Below, piece after piece: positions 1 to 12,416 of a stretch of 64,000 bases of DNA. Position 1 is the stretch's first letter, and each line of letters starts with the position of its first letter. The translations under genes and the position numbers were made by a program. A model generated the notes under the pieces. The model ran no database searches. It saw only the letters and a list, made by a program, of their open reading frames with translations, and was not told where the DNA came from. The stretch is from Siphonodentalium dalli (Eukaryota > Mollusca > Scaphopoda > Gadilida > Siphonodentaliidae). Where the stretch lies: the NCBI GenBank assembly GCA_032622095.1, contig CP136062.1, forward strand, positions 5,640,001 to 5,704,000, read 5' to 3'.

Positions 1-700
1 CATATATTTGTACATGTATACATGTATACGAGTGTGCACAGGCACATTATCTTTAATGCTGCACCAGTATGAAAGGGTTAAATGGCAAAAGTAGCTTGAG
101 GATGGATGTGATCCATCACATCGCAGGTCAATTCAACCAGTCCCACACGATTTAATGTTCAAGTGATTGTGTACTAATTAATAGCACAAACTCATACCGG
201 CATTTCCTTCGCCAGTTGATAGAAATACATGATTTTCAATTTTGTCAATAATTCATAATTTCACTCAACTTGCAGTGTGTAGAATATAGTGACTAGTGTT
301 GTTATATATTCTGTCATATTTTCACAATAAAAGGTAAACTACCGCCAGGAATGAAATGAAATTGTAATTCAATATTCATAATTCTCATTTGCAGTACCGG
401 TAGCAGTAATTTAAATACATACAACTGATAAGATATCACTTTAGGCAAATGCTTTAGAATTTCTACAGCAACTCAGAATCAAAGTGTTGAAAATGAGTTA
501 ATGAAAATCATGAATAATGATTTACATGTACGTGTACTCTTGTCGGATTTAAAGCCATGCTACACATGTATCAAAATATTTCTGTCATGTGTTCAGTATA
601 ATGGCGGCATGATTGAGATTTCTTATACTATAGTGGAATATAAGACAGGGAACGCTCAATGTTGCCTATATTTAGGGCGGAAATAAAGTAATAATGGGGC
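1..700. other. Gene-free stretch with one diverged dispersed repeat
   Basis: No supported gene here. Bases about 290-410 (around 'aaaaggtaaactaccgcc') resemble 44330-44455 (around 'aaaaggtaaactaccact') on the same strand, including the flanking 'ttctcatttgca' word, so this is a dispersed repeat of unknown class. The rest is AT-rich sequence without recognisable signals. Confidence 0.5.
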
Positions 701-712
701 ACTTCTCTCAGT

Positions 713-3290
713 CTAACACAAGGTCATAACTCTGGCAAAGGGCCATAACTCCGAAAAGAGTGCAGACAAAACTTGCACTGTGAAGGACGGGGCCAAACGA
801 AGGTATCCACTGTATACCTCCGAACCCTCCGAATCCTCAATCACAAATTTCCAAGTCAAAGAAGGGTTGTAACTGGCAAATATGAAACTGGTATGTGGGG
901 ATCCTTTCCACCAAACTATGCTCAACGTACAAGAACACCCTATAATTAACACCCCGAGTTACAAGCTTAAATATTATTTCGGACACAAATTTCACAATTT
1001 TTTCTAACTCAAACAAGGACCGTAACTCTGGTAAACATTAGAGGTGTGACTGTCCCAATGTGACTAAAGGATACCCCCTTTTTAAAACACTAAGATGGTT
1101 CACATGTCAGTAAACATTTAGTTAAAATAATAAAATAACAGATTCCCATTACAGGTACAAAACCCTAACCCCTATCATAAAACCTATTGAGCAAATGAGA
1201 GGCCGGTCATGATCGGCAGATGTTAACCCATTCCTTGGTGATAGTAAATTACTATGATTGGAAACATAAATGATAGTTTTGATGTTGATTTATAGAGTAT
1301 ACTGTTGTGTACTATTATATACCATACATTAACATAACACAACTTATTGGAATTTATGAGTCACTCGCATTTACATGTACCGTACATTTGTATGTAAGAG
1401 AATGCTCTGGAACAGGATATGTAATGCACTGCACCACCACAGCCTTGGGTTAAATGTGAAAAGGTGACCATGGAATACTTACTTGGTCAAGAGTTCCCAA
1501 TTTAAGTTTACAATGTATCACATTCTACCAACAGCCATCAAGATAAGATACATCACTGCTGATCCATTGGTATGAATTATTTATACAACACAGCGGTCAA
1601 CAAATCACAGGCATAGTTTATGCTGAAGACTGTTATCACTATTAAACCAATAACATTTACATTGTTTGTATAATAACATCAGACCAGCTGTAGAGTGATG
1701 ATCTAGTCTACATGTAATGTGAATTGTTGAAACTGTTTTTTTTAATTAGATACAATAACTTTCTTTATCTGCACATTGGCATAAGAGACATAAGAAAATA
1801 ATATAGCCATATTGTATTAATAGCTACAGTAGTTCAAAGGCATCGGATGGAATTGGTGAATTGGGTTTAATGTCGCTCAAAACAAATTTACCAGTACACA
1901 ACACAATACATGTATTTTGTACCGATTTAAACAAAAACTTGGCAGAGTTATAATGGTGTTAGTTTTTCAAATTTTGTTAACTTTTGAATTTTTTTTTTTA
2001 TTATTTAAACAAAAAATATTTTATTTTTTTTATTTATTTATTGATTATTTTTGTGGTTTATTTTTGGATAAATTGAGCAAGGAATTCAATCTAAAAAAAT
2101 TTGTTTTGTTTTTTAATATAGAGTGAATATTTTTTCGAAAAGGGGCCATAACTCAGTTAAAATAAAAGGCCGCTCGGCGACAGTTTCCCCCGAACCGGTG
2201 GCTTCATTTGGAGCGGAGGCTTTGTCCAAGTATACTATATGGATAAGACACTTGTGCATTGTCTCATTACTGACATGCATACTAATAACCAAATCTTAAA
2301 CAAACTCTTGAATTCAAAATATAACCTCAAATTGGCACAAAAGGAAGAAAATTACAAGAAAAATAGAATTTTCTAAGTCGAAAAGCCCATAACTCAGGAA
2401 AAATCATCGGTTCAAACTCAAATTCGAACTTGACCTGTATCGCGTCGGCTTGATACGACCGTTGTTTGCGTATACAAATTGGCATGGCGGAACACGAAAT
2501 CGAATTTGATCTGTCTTTTGTGCTAGTACATCTACATATACCAAATGTAATTTCATTCAGTACACATTTACTAAAGTTATCTTCTGGAAACCTCAAATTG
2601 GCAAAAATTCTAAGTAAAAAAGGGACATAACTCTCGTGAAAATTGGCGGGCGGAACCCGAATTCGAACTTGAACTGTGTTTGGCTGGGAGAGAGACGCAT
2701 ACCAAATTTGGTTTAAATCTGATTAACTCTACTAAAGTTATCATCCGGACACCAACTTTTGGGGTTTTATATGTCGGTCGGCGGACAAAAAAGGGCCATA
2801 ACTCTTTGATATAAGTAAATCACAAAAAAACGGGTTTTGCATATAAACAATCCAAAAGTTATCATCCGGAAACAAAAAAACAGAAGAAAAACTGAATTTT
2901 CTATGTCGAAAAAGGGGCATAACTCTGCCAAAAATGGTCGGGCAGAATCCAAGTTCGAACTTGACCTGTGTTGTGCTGGGAAAAAGTAATGTACCAAATT
3001 TCGTTTGATTCTGATTAACTCTACTAAAGTTATCATCCGGAAACCAACTTTCAGGGGTTTTCTAAGTCAAAAAAGGGCCATAACTCTCGCAAACCCATAT
3101 TCGAACTTGACCTTTATTTTGGTCTGATAAACTCACCGATGAAATTTGCTTTTGATCTAATAACCGAAACTAAAGTTATCATCCGGAAACCATTTCCGGA
3201 CGCACGGACGCACGGACACACGGACGGACGGACGGACACCGGCTATTTTAATAGTCCCCCGAAAAAAAAAATTCGGGGGACAAATAGTCG
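713..3290 (+). repeat. 'ggccataactc' degenerate tandem-repeat element with hairpin tail
   Basis: The word 'ggccataactc' or a close variant recurs near 720-750, 1015, 2145, 2385, 2620, 2800, 2920 and 3075. Between copies lie the linked words 'ttcgaacttgacctgt', 'aaatttggtt' and 'aaagttatcatccgga'. The unit is roughly 150 bp and badly degenerate. Bases 1080-2130 are AT-rich and lack clear units, so that part may be an insertion or decayed sequence. The array ends in a (ggac)n-like tract at 3197-3237 and a hairpin at 3254-3281. A core array followed by a simple-sequence tract and a terminal hairpin resembles molluscan pearl-like or Helitron-related non-autonomous elements; that classification is inference. 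Short reading frames here are read-throughs. Confidence 0.75.
3254..3281. repeat. Terminal hairpin of the 'ggccataactc' element
   Basis: Ten-base arms 'gtcccccgaa' and 'ttcgggggac' surround an A-run loop, directly after the (ggac)n tract. Its position at the end of the core array suggests it marks the 3' end of the element. Confidence 0.75.
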
Positions 3291-3600
3291 CATCAAACCC
3301 ATATTCGAACTTGATCTGTCTTTGGGCTCAGACATTCATATGTAAAATTCCGATCAGATAGAAAAGTTTGAGTTATCGCACCATGCATAAATGTCCATGG
3401 ACACACAGACAGACGATGAGTGGTCACTATCTTTATCATACTATGGTATGGCTAAACATAATAAATACACAGAACGACACGATGTGTAAATGGGTTTATC
3501 CCCTCTGTAGAATTGTAAGCCTTCTTAGGCACCATTGTTCTTCTAGGGCCATACCACGCCGTATCCCGGTGTTCTTGTTCGATATATGTTAACTAAACAG

Positions 3601-5715
3601 GAAACACTTATTTCGTATTACCCCGCAAAAATTGTCGTCGCCATATAGAGAAGACAGATTTTACACGGGTCATAACAATCTCGTATGCCCCGTGTAAAAG
3701 TGATATTACCCCGCAAAAATTGTCGTCGCTATATAGAGAAGACAGATTTTACAAGGTCATAACAATCTCGTATGACCCGTGTAAAACTTATATTACCCCG
3801 CAAAAATTGTCGCCGCTATATAGAGAAGACAGATTTTACAAGGTCATAACAATCTCGTATGCCCCGTGTAAAACAGATATTACCTCGCAAAAATTGTCGT
3901 CGCTATATATATAGAGAAGACAGATTTAACAAGGTTATAACAATCTCGTATGCCCCGTGTAAAACTGATATTACCCCGCAAAAATTGTCGTCGCTATATA
4001 GAGAAGACAGATTTTACACGGGTCATAACAATCTCGTATGCCCCGTGTAAAAGTGATATTACCCCGCAAAAATTGTCGTCGCTATATAGAGAAGACAGAT
4101 TTTACACGGGTCATAACAATCTCGTATGCCCCGTGTAAAAGTGATATTACCCCGCAAAAATTGTCGTCGCTATATAGAGAAGACATATTTTACAAGGTCA
4201 TACCAATCTAGTATGCCCCGTGTAACACTTATATTACCCCGCAAAAATTGTCGTCGCTATATAGAGAAGACAGATTTTACAAGGTCATAACAATCTCGTA
4301 TGCCCCGTGTAAAAGTGATATTACCCCGCAACAATTGTCGTCGCTATATAGAGAAGACAGATTTTACAAGGTCATAACAATCTCGTATGCCCCGTGTAAA
4401 ACTTATATTACCCCGCAAAAATTGTCGTCGCTATATAGAGAAGACAGATTTTACAAGGTCATAACAATCTCGTATGCCCCGTGTAAAACTGATATTACCC
4501 CGCAAAAATTGTCGTCGCTATATAGAGAAGACAGATTTTACACGGGTCATAACAATCTCGTATGCCCCGGGTAAAACTGATATTACCCCTCAAAAATTGT
4601 CGTGTCGCTATATACAGAAGACAGATTTTACAAGGTCATAACAATCTCGTATGCCCCATGTAAAATTGATATTACCCCGCAAAACTTGTCGTCGCTATAT
4701 CAAGAAGACAGATTTTACACGGGTCATAACAATTTCGTATGCCCCGTGTAAAACTGATATTACCCCGCAAAAATTGTCGTCGCTACATAGAGAAGACATA
4801 TTTTACAAGGTCATAACAATCTCGTATGCCCCGTGTAAAACTGATATTACCCCGCAAAAATTGTCGTCGCTATATAGAGAAGACAGATTTTAAACGGGTC
4901 ATAACAATCTCGTATGCCCCGTGTAAAACTGATATTACCCCGCAAAAATTGTCGTCGCTATATAGAGAAGACAGATTTTTCACGGGTCATAACAATCTCG
5001 TATGCCCCGTGTAAAACTTATATTACCCCGCAAAAATTGTCGTCGCTATATAGAGAAGACAGATTTTACACGGGTCATAACAATCTCGTATGCCCCGTGT
5101 AAAACTGATATTACCCCGCAAAAATTGTCGTCGCTATATAGAGAAGACAGATTTTAAACGGGTCATAACAATTTCGTATGCCCCGTGTAAAACTGATATT
5201 ACCCCGCAAAAATTGTCGTCGCTATATAGAAAAGACCGATTTTACACGGGTCATAACAATCTCGTATGCCCCGTGTAAAAGTGATATTACCCCGCAAAAA
5301 TTGTCGTCGCTATATAGAGAAGACAGATTTTGCACGGGTCATAACAATCTCGTATGCCCTGTGTAAAACTTATATTACCCCTCAAAAATTGTCGTCGCTA
5401 TATAGAGAAGACAGATTTTACACGGGTCATAACAATCTCGTATGCCCCGTGTAAAAGTGATATTACCCCGCAAAAATTGTCGTCGCTATATAGAGAAGAC
5501 AGATTTTAGACGGGTCATAACAATCTCGTATGCCCTGTGTAAAACTTATATTACCCCTCAAAAATTGTCGTCGCTATATAGAGAAGATATATTTTACAAG
5601 GACATAACAATCTCGTATGACCCGTGTAAAACTGATATTACCCGGCAAAAACTGTCGTCGCTATATAGAGAAGACAGATTTTACAAGGTCATAACAATCT
5701 CGTATGCCCCTAGTA
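3601..5715 (+). repeat. 88-bp satellite array, about 24 copies
   Basis: About 24 consecutive copies of an 86-88 bp unit, marked by 'ccccgcaaaaattgtcgtcg', 'tatatagagaagacagat' and 'aacaatctcgtatgcccc'. Two sub-types alternate: one reads 'tttacacgggtcataac' (88 bp) and the other 'tttacaaggtcataac' (about 87 bp). In the first, 'ttttacacggg' and 'ccccgtgtaaaa' are near inverted repeats around an 18-base spacer, so each unit can form a small hairpin. Copies are mostly a few percent diverged, with a more diverged copy near 4590-4700. The array starts sharply after 3600 and decays at about 5715. Apparent 62-153 codon repeat proteins are read-throughs: the 88-bp unit shifts frame at each copy. Confidence 0.95.
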
Positions 5716-6061
5716 GAATTTTTATGACCTGGCAAAAGTTTGAAGGTCTAATGTACATCTTTCAAAGCCACGTTGATTCCTGGTGTGATGTTATCTTGCT
5801 ACTCTTGCTTCATTTATTTACGTTGTCTGACTCATTTACCATTACTATTTTTGAAGTGTATTGCTCTCTTTTATATCTTCTAACATATAGATTCCAAAAG
5901 TAAGCGAGGCCAGCAAGTATTTATGGACAAATTGTGGAAACAGCTATATAAATATATTCATCGTATGAGCAGTCTAATCAAATAGAGTTACTGTTCGTTG
6001 CTCGTTTCCGCGCTTTATGTCTGTGGGAATATCTTGTTAATTTTGACCGGGGATAAATACA

Positions 6062-6198
6062 TTACACGGCTTGTTGATGGGGGATACGGTGTGATATGCC
6101 CCGGTCGACTCTCGTATCCCCCTCGGCTATCGCCTCGGGGGATACGAGCATCTACCGGGGCATACCCCACCGTATCCCCCATCAACAAGCCGTGTAAC
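6062..6198. repeat. Long near-perfect hairpin, about 64-bp arms
   Basis: The left arm starts 'ttacacggcttgttgatggg' and the right arm ends with its complement. The arms differ at only a few positions and the loop is about 7-10 bases around 'ggctatcgcc'. The arms carry 'ctcgtatccccc' and 'ggggcata', which echo the 'ctcgtatgcccc' word of the satellite 350 bp upstream. A common element origin is inference. Confidence 0.9.
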
Positions 6199-6206
6199 TT
6201 ATATTG

Positions 6207-6301
6207 TCGATACGGCACGAGTGCTGTCGTGGAAGGATAGAACGAGAGGCGATTGCGCCTTGAGTTCTAACCTTCCGCGATAAGCACGAGTGTCGTATCA
6301 A
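6207..6301. repeat. Second hairpin beside the 6.1-kb palindrome
   Basis: An imperfect inverted repeat: 'gatacggcacgagtgctgtc' on the left pairs with sequence ending 'cacgagtgtcgtatc' on the right, and 'ggaaggatagaac' pairs with 'gttctaaccttcc'. It starts about 10 bases after the preceding hairpin. Two consecutive stem-loops suggest a single structured element. Confidence 0.75.
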
Positions 6302-6640
6302 GAAACCCATTTAAACATCGTGTCGTTCTGTGTTTATTACACGCTTCGCGTCCTAGAATCCGTGCATTACAAATACAGGATTAGCAGGTTGTATTGCGTA
6401 TTATCATTTTAAAACAACTTTGTTTCACATGTATTAGTAATACCTTCACCCTAATCAATTTTACAATGTATCAATCGACTTACTATGCTTTAACCATCGT
6501 CATTACACTTCATTCAGCCTCATCCACATTACACGATCACAAATATTTGTTATGTCCATAATTTTGATATTACATCAGATTTTCCGCTGCGCTAAAAATC
6601 TTACACGGGTGGGGGGACATATGTGACATAACGCCCCATT
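6302..6640. other. Gene-free spacer
   Basis: No gene or ordered repeat seen. It ends with 'cttacacgggtgggg' near 6600, again reusing the 'acacggg' word of the satellite. Confidence 0.4.
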
Positions 6641-7132
6641 GTAATCTCATATGTCAATGTCAACAGCCATGACAAATCCCATAATGATCGGACCAAAGGT
6701 ACGACATGTATCCCGTGCCAAAGGATTTAGTCATGCAAAGAGTAAAATCCAAGATGGCTGCTGGCGGCCATGTTTTTGTCCGAACGACCCCAAAATGACT
6801 CGTTCCCATCTACATGTCAATATTAACATCCGTGACAAATTTCATGATGATCAGACGAACAGTACGACTTGTAGCCCGCGCCAATGGATTTAATTTTGAA
6901 ATCCAAGATGGCTGCCAGCGGCCATGTTTTTTGGCTGAATGACCCCAAAATGACTCGTCCCCATCCACATGTCGATGTCAACATTCTTGACAAATTTCTT
7001 AATGATATGACTAAAGGTACGACCTGAAGCCTGTGTTAAAGGAAATTGTTGAAGAGTCACGCACACACACACGAACGACGGATACCAATACATGGCAATA
7101 GCTCAAACTTTACAAAGTAAAGTTGAGCTAAA
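6640..7132 (+). repeat. 160-bp core family, 3' end of a copy with hairpin tail
   Basis: About three core units, marked by 'gcaaagagtaaaatccaaga', 'ggcggccatgttttt', 'gaccccaaaatgactcg' and 'acatgtcaatgtcaacat'. The unit boundary alternates between 'aaaggatttagtcatgcaaa' and 'ccaatggatttaattttgaa'. The block ends in a (ca)n tract, 'cgaacgacggatacc', and a tail hairpin at about 7104-7128 where 'agctcaaacttt' pairs with 'aaagttgagct', followed by 'aaaaat'. Frames reading SHAKSKIQDG are repeat read-throughs. Confidence 0.85.
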
Positions 7133-8006
7133 AATGTAGGAATTCAAGCTCAGACAAAATTATACAATTTGCAAAGATTTTCTAAGTCGAAAAATGGGGA
7201 TGTAACGCCACCAAGAAAAGACTGACAGATGTCATAATCGCAAGTGCCCATGTTGTTGATGTCTGTGCCAACTTCCACAGAAAATGATCAGAAAACAGCT
7301 GAGAAAAACTCCAGACAAATTTATGTCCACAGACAAGCTGATTGGAGTATAAACCCCCTTCTCCACAACCGCGTTGCAGGGGGTATAATTAATGGACAAA
7401 ACATCCCCCCCAACCTGTGATATCACTGCGACATAAGACAACAAAACCAATAATGAAAGCGTCAATGACACTGTAGCTCAATGTAGGTAGGGGAATAATT
7501 TAATTGTTAACAGTAAATGGAGGGATATGTGATATGTAGGGTGTGCCAAGGGATTTAGTGATGCAAAGATGTGACATAATGCCCCATTATAATCTCACAA
7601 CTTGATTCAAACTATACGAATGTCCCAATATATAAAAAACCCCAAACTCAAATATTCGTGTTCAGTTTCTTAACGAAACCTCACACGTCTTACTCCCAGC
7701 GAAGACATACACACAATGAAGATGGCTCCCAAATATGGTCAAGGGAAATTACCATAACGGCGGAACCAATCCCGATGTGTATTGCCAAACGCCTCATCTA
7801 ATATGCATCCCAAATAGTATATAAGAAACAGCCACATCCCATCACATCATGATTTCACTAGACTCATCTCATCTCGAGGTTCGTACACCTCTCCAGGCAT
7901 CACCCACATCAGGCATACCCATTCCGGGACCTTACTTCGCGGCGACTTGATTATCACATGTGTATACACTGCTTGTATCTTATTCACGACGTAATAAAGA
8001 CTTGTA

Positions 8007-8047
<41 letters not shown>

Positions 8048-8049
8048 TC
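7133..8049. other. Gene-free; element head fragment and (TA)n tract
   Basis: Bases about 7460-7570 ('gtcaatgacactgtagctca', then 'taggtaggggaataattt') match the head of the 160-bp element at 27988-28100, but the core array is interrupted at about 7570. From there to 8010 I see no gene or repeat. A (ta)n microsatellite occupies about 8010-8039, and core units resume at about 8050. Confidence 0.65.
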
Positions 8050-8985
8050 ATTACCTCACAAAGAGTAAATTCTAAAATGGCCACCGGCGGCCATGTTTTT
8101 TCCCCCGAATGACCCCAAAATGACTCGTTCCCATCTACAAGTCAATGTCAACATCCACGACAAATTTCATGATGATCAAACAAACAGATCGGTCTATTAC
8201 CCATGCTAATGCATTTTGTTGAAATATTTAGGCATACAAAGAGTAAAATCCAAAATGGCTATTGGTGGCCATATTTTTTTGCCGAATGACCCCAAAATGA
8301 CTCGTTCCCTTCAAGAGGTCACCCCGATGATCCATATGAAGTTTGGTGATGATCAGATCAGGGATGTTGACTCTAGAGTATGTCAAAGTATTTAGTGATG
8401 CAAAGAGTAAAATCCAAGATGGCCACCAGTGGCCATGTTTTTTGACCGATTGATCCTAAAATGACTCGTTCCCATCTACATGTAAATGTCAACATCCATA
8501 ACAAATGTAGCCCGCGCCAATTGATTCAATTTTGAAATCCAAGATGGCCACAGCAGCCATGTTTTTTGGCCGAATTACCCCAAAATGTTTCGTGCCCAAA
8601 TAGGGGCCACCCTAATTATGAATATGAAGTTTGGTGATGATTGGATCAGGGTTGTGGTCTGTAGGGTGTGTGAAAATATTTAGTGATGCAAAGAGTAAAA
8701 TCCAAGATGGCTGACGGCGGCCACGTTTTTTTGCCAAATGACCCCAAAATGACTTGTTCCCATCTAGAAGTCGCCCCGATAATCCAAATGAAGTTTGGTG
8801 ATGATTGGATCAGAGATGTCGTCTGTAGGATGTGTCAAAGGATTTGGTGATGCAAAGAGTAAAATCCAAGATGGCCACCAGCGGCCATGCTTTTTGACCG
8901 ACTGATCCTAAAAGGACTCGTTCCCATCTACATGTAAATGTCAACATTCATGACAAATTTTATGATGATCAAACATTAGGCTAAA
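8050..8985 (+). repeat. 160-bp core array, about six units
   Basis: Consecutive units of the 'aaatccaagatggc' family with spacings near 160 bp. Two unit types mix. One carries 'catctacatgtcaatgtcaa'. The other carries 'gaggtcaccccgatgatcca' followed by 'aagtttggtgatgat' and 'ggatgtggtctgtag'. The same mixture occurs at 28.1-28.9 kb, so these two blocks belong to one subfamily. No 3' tail is seen; the array ends abruptly at about 8980. Confidence 0.85.
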
Positions 8986-10254
8986 TCACGATATTGTTTA
9001 AGATCTATAACCTATTACTAGTATATAATTGTAGAGAATACATTAATTATATATACAATATAAAGGAAACCCATTGATAAAGAGCGTTGTATTGTGTTGT
9101 TTAATGTGTATATGTATATATAGACAAACTAAATTAAGTCCCTCCTATATATAAGCACTTATATTTTCTCCTGGGTCTGTCCCCATATAACATTGTATGC
9201 AAACGGTTCTTAATCCTTTAAATGCTATGTTTCAATAACAGGTATAGTATATGGGCTATCCTCCCTATATGAACAACGGTACCTCCGATGACAAGATAAC
9301 AAAACAACCTTGCCACGATAGTGTGAGTAATCAACAACGCAATGTTTACCTCTTGCAACAGTGTAGTTACTTTCAGATAATTGGCTCCATAATCATACAA
9401 TACCACCCAAAAAGCGTTTTTCGACGGTTTATATGCAAATTATGTATATTAAGCATGATTGTTACGATTATCTGGAATTTCCACCCTAAGCATGGATACA
9501 TAAACATGTGTGTGTATTGTTTAATACCATTAGATGTGATGCATAATATCGGAAACTCAAACTCCCCGTGCAACATATGCTTAAATTTAAAAAGAATATG
9601 GACGCATTATATTATTAATCTGTCCGTCTGTCGGTCTGTCCACCCATCTACTCGATTTTGACTTATGGATAATAACTTTATATAGTATCAACTGGATAAC
9701 ATGTAATTTTGGTATTTGGGTATACTATATACAGAGACAGGTCGGGTCCATATTCTGGGACCGCTGGTCAACTTCGACCATATATAGCTATGGCCCCATT
9801 TTGTTGGTATTCTCTCCCTTGTTCATCTCCCTATGAGGTATTTGGTGGGTTCAACTGAATTGGCTGAAATTTGGTCTGGAAATTTACTGGACTAATAAAC
9901 GGGTAAAGTTAGGATTTGGAATCCGCCCGACCAATTTTAACATGAGTTATACACGTTGTTGATTCGTTTCCGGCGAATATGCCACATCATGGATAAAGAG
10001 CGTCTGCGTTTTTAGTTGTTTTTTATACGAGAATATGATAAAGAACGATTAATCCAAGGTAGTCTAGACTGGTATGTTCTATGTCTTTGTTACTCTTATC
10101 ATGACATTTGTAAACTGCCGCAAGGTAGACTGCTCTGGATACCATTAGTGATGTTCCACTACCGGAATCCAAGACAGGGGTGCCTCTACTGTGGAACCGG
10201 GACACGAGCATCCCTCTGCTCATATGTTATGGGTATCACAAAAAAAAAAAAACA
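8986..10254. other. Gene-free; short dispersed-repeat copy
   Basis: No supported gene. Bases 9277-9330 ('aacggtacctccgatgacaa' and 'ccttgccacgatagtgtg') are a diverged copy of the sequence duplicated at 54390-54450 and 55015-55075. Single 'ataaagagcg' words occur at about 9079 and 9990. Frames of 60-136 codons show no recognisable motif. Confidence 0.45.
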
Positions 10255-10850
10255 CACAAACAGTATGGCCTGTAGCCCGCGCCAATGGATTTAAATTTGA
10301 AATCCAAGACGGCCCCCAGCGGCCATGTTTTTCGGCCATATGACCCCAAAATGACTCGTCCCAATCTACATGTCAATGTCAACATTCATGACAAATTGCA
10401 TAAAGATCAGACCAAAGATGCGACCAGTAGCCCTCGCCAAAGGATATAGTCATGCAAAGAGTAAAATACAAAATGGCTGCTGACGGACATGTTTTTTGGC
10501 CGAGCAACCCCAAAATCACTCGTTCTTATCTACATGTTAAGATTAACATCCATGACAAATTTCATTATGATCAGACGAACAGTACGACATGTAGCCCATG
10601 CTAATAAATTGATTTTGTAAAATCCAAGATGGTCGCTGTTGGCCATGTTTTTTTGCCGAATGAACCCAATATATAACCCCATCTACATGTGAATGTCAAC
10701 AGCCATTACAAATTTCATAATGATCCGACCAAAGGCAGGACCTGCAGTACCGGTACTAGTATGTACACATCTAGCCCGTGCCAAAGGATTAATTATACAT
10801 GCTTGTACTAAATTGTACCGAGAAATTGGCAAGAATCAATTATATAAAAA
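10255..10850 (+). repeat. 160-bp core array, copy A of a local duplication
   Basis: About three core units. From about 10455 to 10850 the sequence is closely similar to 19000-19400, including a non-core 3' part ('gcagtaccggtactagtatg', then 'accgagaaattggcaagaa'). The shared segment of about 395 bp therefore moved or duplicated as one piece, 8.5 kb apart on the same strand. Confidence 0.8.
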
Positions 10851-10859
10851 AATATATGA

Positions 10860-10945
10860 GTGGGGGAAGATACCCAGGGCGGAGGGGGGGGGGGGGAGAT
10901 ACCCCGGGGTATCTTCCCCCGGGGGGAGATACCCAGATGGGAGAT
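10860..10945. repeat. G-rich palindrome 'gataccccggggtatc'
   Basis: A self-complementary core 'agataccccggggtatct' (10896-10913) sits inside G- and C-runs, flanked by two further 'agatacccag' words at 10868 and 10928. There is a G-run of about 14 near 10880. The tract has foldback and G-quadruplex potential; no function is visible. Confidence 0.7.
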
Positions 10946-12130
10946 AAACTGTTATACCGGGAATATACCGGTTGAATCATGCTTTACGAATACTTGTATA
11001 TATAATATTAGGCCTGAGCACCGAGGTGCAAGGGGGCATGCAAATGAAATTATGGAAAACGTGTGTTTGGTCTGATTCTGATTCAAGGGGGTGGTGCAGT
11101 AGGAATATTTCCCCAAGGTGGACACCCCCCCCCAACGGAGACCAACTAGCCACGTCCCTGTTTCTGATATGCCACGTCCCTGTTTCTGAGATGCCCCCAA
11201 GAAGAGTCATGCGTGTTTATCATGGTTGTGTTTGGTATTAGCATTATTCTTCAAACTGGGATGAACTGGGATGAACAGTTGTATTTCCACATGTTTTGAT
11301 AAAGAATTTGGTTCAAGCAATATATCACATAGCAAATATCAAAATATCAAATAATCTGAAATGTGTTGTAGTTCCATGTAGTCTGTATAAATTAGAATAC
11401 TCAAATGTGATCATGTGACTAGATCATGTGACTATATATATTATGAAAACTTTGGCACTCTGCCTATCCCTAGAAATGTGATTATGTTGACACATTTCTT
11501 GATTAATGGCACTTATGATAAATTTAAATAGTATCGTTATCTTCATTATACACTGTTCTATTACAATTTAGGGGTGTCCAAAACTCACCGGAAAATAATT
11601 CCTGAAACGGAAAAAAAACGGTGGGTGTCCAAAATTGGGTGGGTGGGTGTTCCGAGGCCGAAAAAATAAAAATGATCACACGTGCCTGGATTTTTTTTTA
11701 AGTGTAACATACCGGTTAGTGTACATGTATGTAAGACAAATCAGCAATGCGTATATATTCACATCTATAAATTAAATTTGAAATCAAGTTACTGGTAACA
11801 TGTATCTTCGATTGGTTTGTGTAATGTCAGTCACGATAACAATCATAACATATGCCAAATTCGGAACAATACAATATTTTGGATGCACACATACATGTAC
11901 ATGTAGCAGTAAGATTTTATAGTTACATGAAGATTTGTAGCTCATAACATATAAACATTGAATCTGGAAAAAGTTCTTTGAATGTTATGTCAGTCACATG
12001 GAATTGCCCATTACTATTTACATGTACAGTATATTAAATATAACTAAAAATAACTAATGTGCCAAAAGGCTAATTACATATTAGGATATTCATCAGATTG
12101 ATCAATATTAACATATCTACTACTAAACAG
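10946..12130. other. Gene-free stretch
   Basis: No gene found. The phrase 'gggtgtccaaaa' occurs twice within about 11570-11635. Multiple tacatgta words lie near 11890. The rest shows no ordered repeat. Confidence 0.4.
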
Positions 12131-12416
12131 TAGGCATGTAAAGACTCATTGTGAATCCAGTGTACCGCTATACATGTACATTTCAAACAATACATGTATC
12201 GTATTGTGTCACACATGTACATGTATAGGCCTGTAAAGACTCGTTGTGAATCCAGTGTACCGCTATACATGTACATTTCAAACAATACATGTATCGTATT
12301 GTGTCACACATGTACATGTATAGGCCTGTAAAGACTCGTTGTGAATCCAGTGTACCGCTATACATGTACATTTCAAACAATGCATGTATCGTATTGTGTC
12401 ACACATGTACACGTAT
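12130..12416 (+). repeat. 95-bp tandem repeat, three copies left of the long-TIR element
   Basis: A 95-bp unit starting 'ggcctgtaaagactcgttgt' and containing 'gaatccagtgtaccgctata' and 'gtattgtgtcacacatgtac'. The copies are nearly identical. The array stops at 12416 within a unit ('acacgtat') where the large element begins, and resumes at 17233 with the following bases of the unit ('tataggcctg'). Confidence 0.92.

Noticed and set aside
1917-2126. 69-codon Phe/Leu-rich frame
   Set aside because: A product of an AT-homopolymer tract, not a membrane protein gene.
3601-5715. CRISPR-like array
   Set aside because: The repeats are contiguous, without unique spacers, and the sequence is clearly eukaryotic.
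3720-5903. Apparent repeat protein (YREDRFYKVITISYAPCK-type frames)
   Set aside because: Frames come from the 86-88 bp satellite, shift between copies, exist in several overlapping frames and have no start or stop logic.
12070-12380. Minus-strand frames in the 95-bp array
   Set aside because: Identical peptide in each copy because the array is tandem; no independent evidence of coding.
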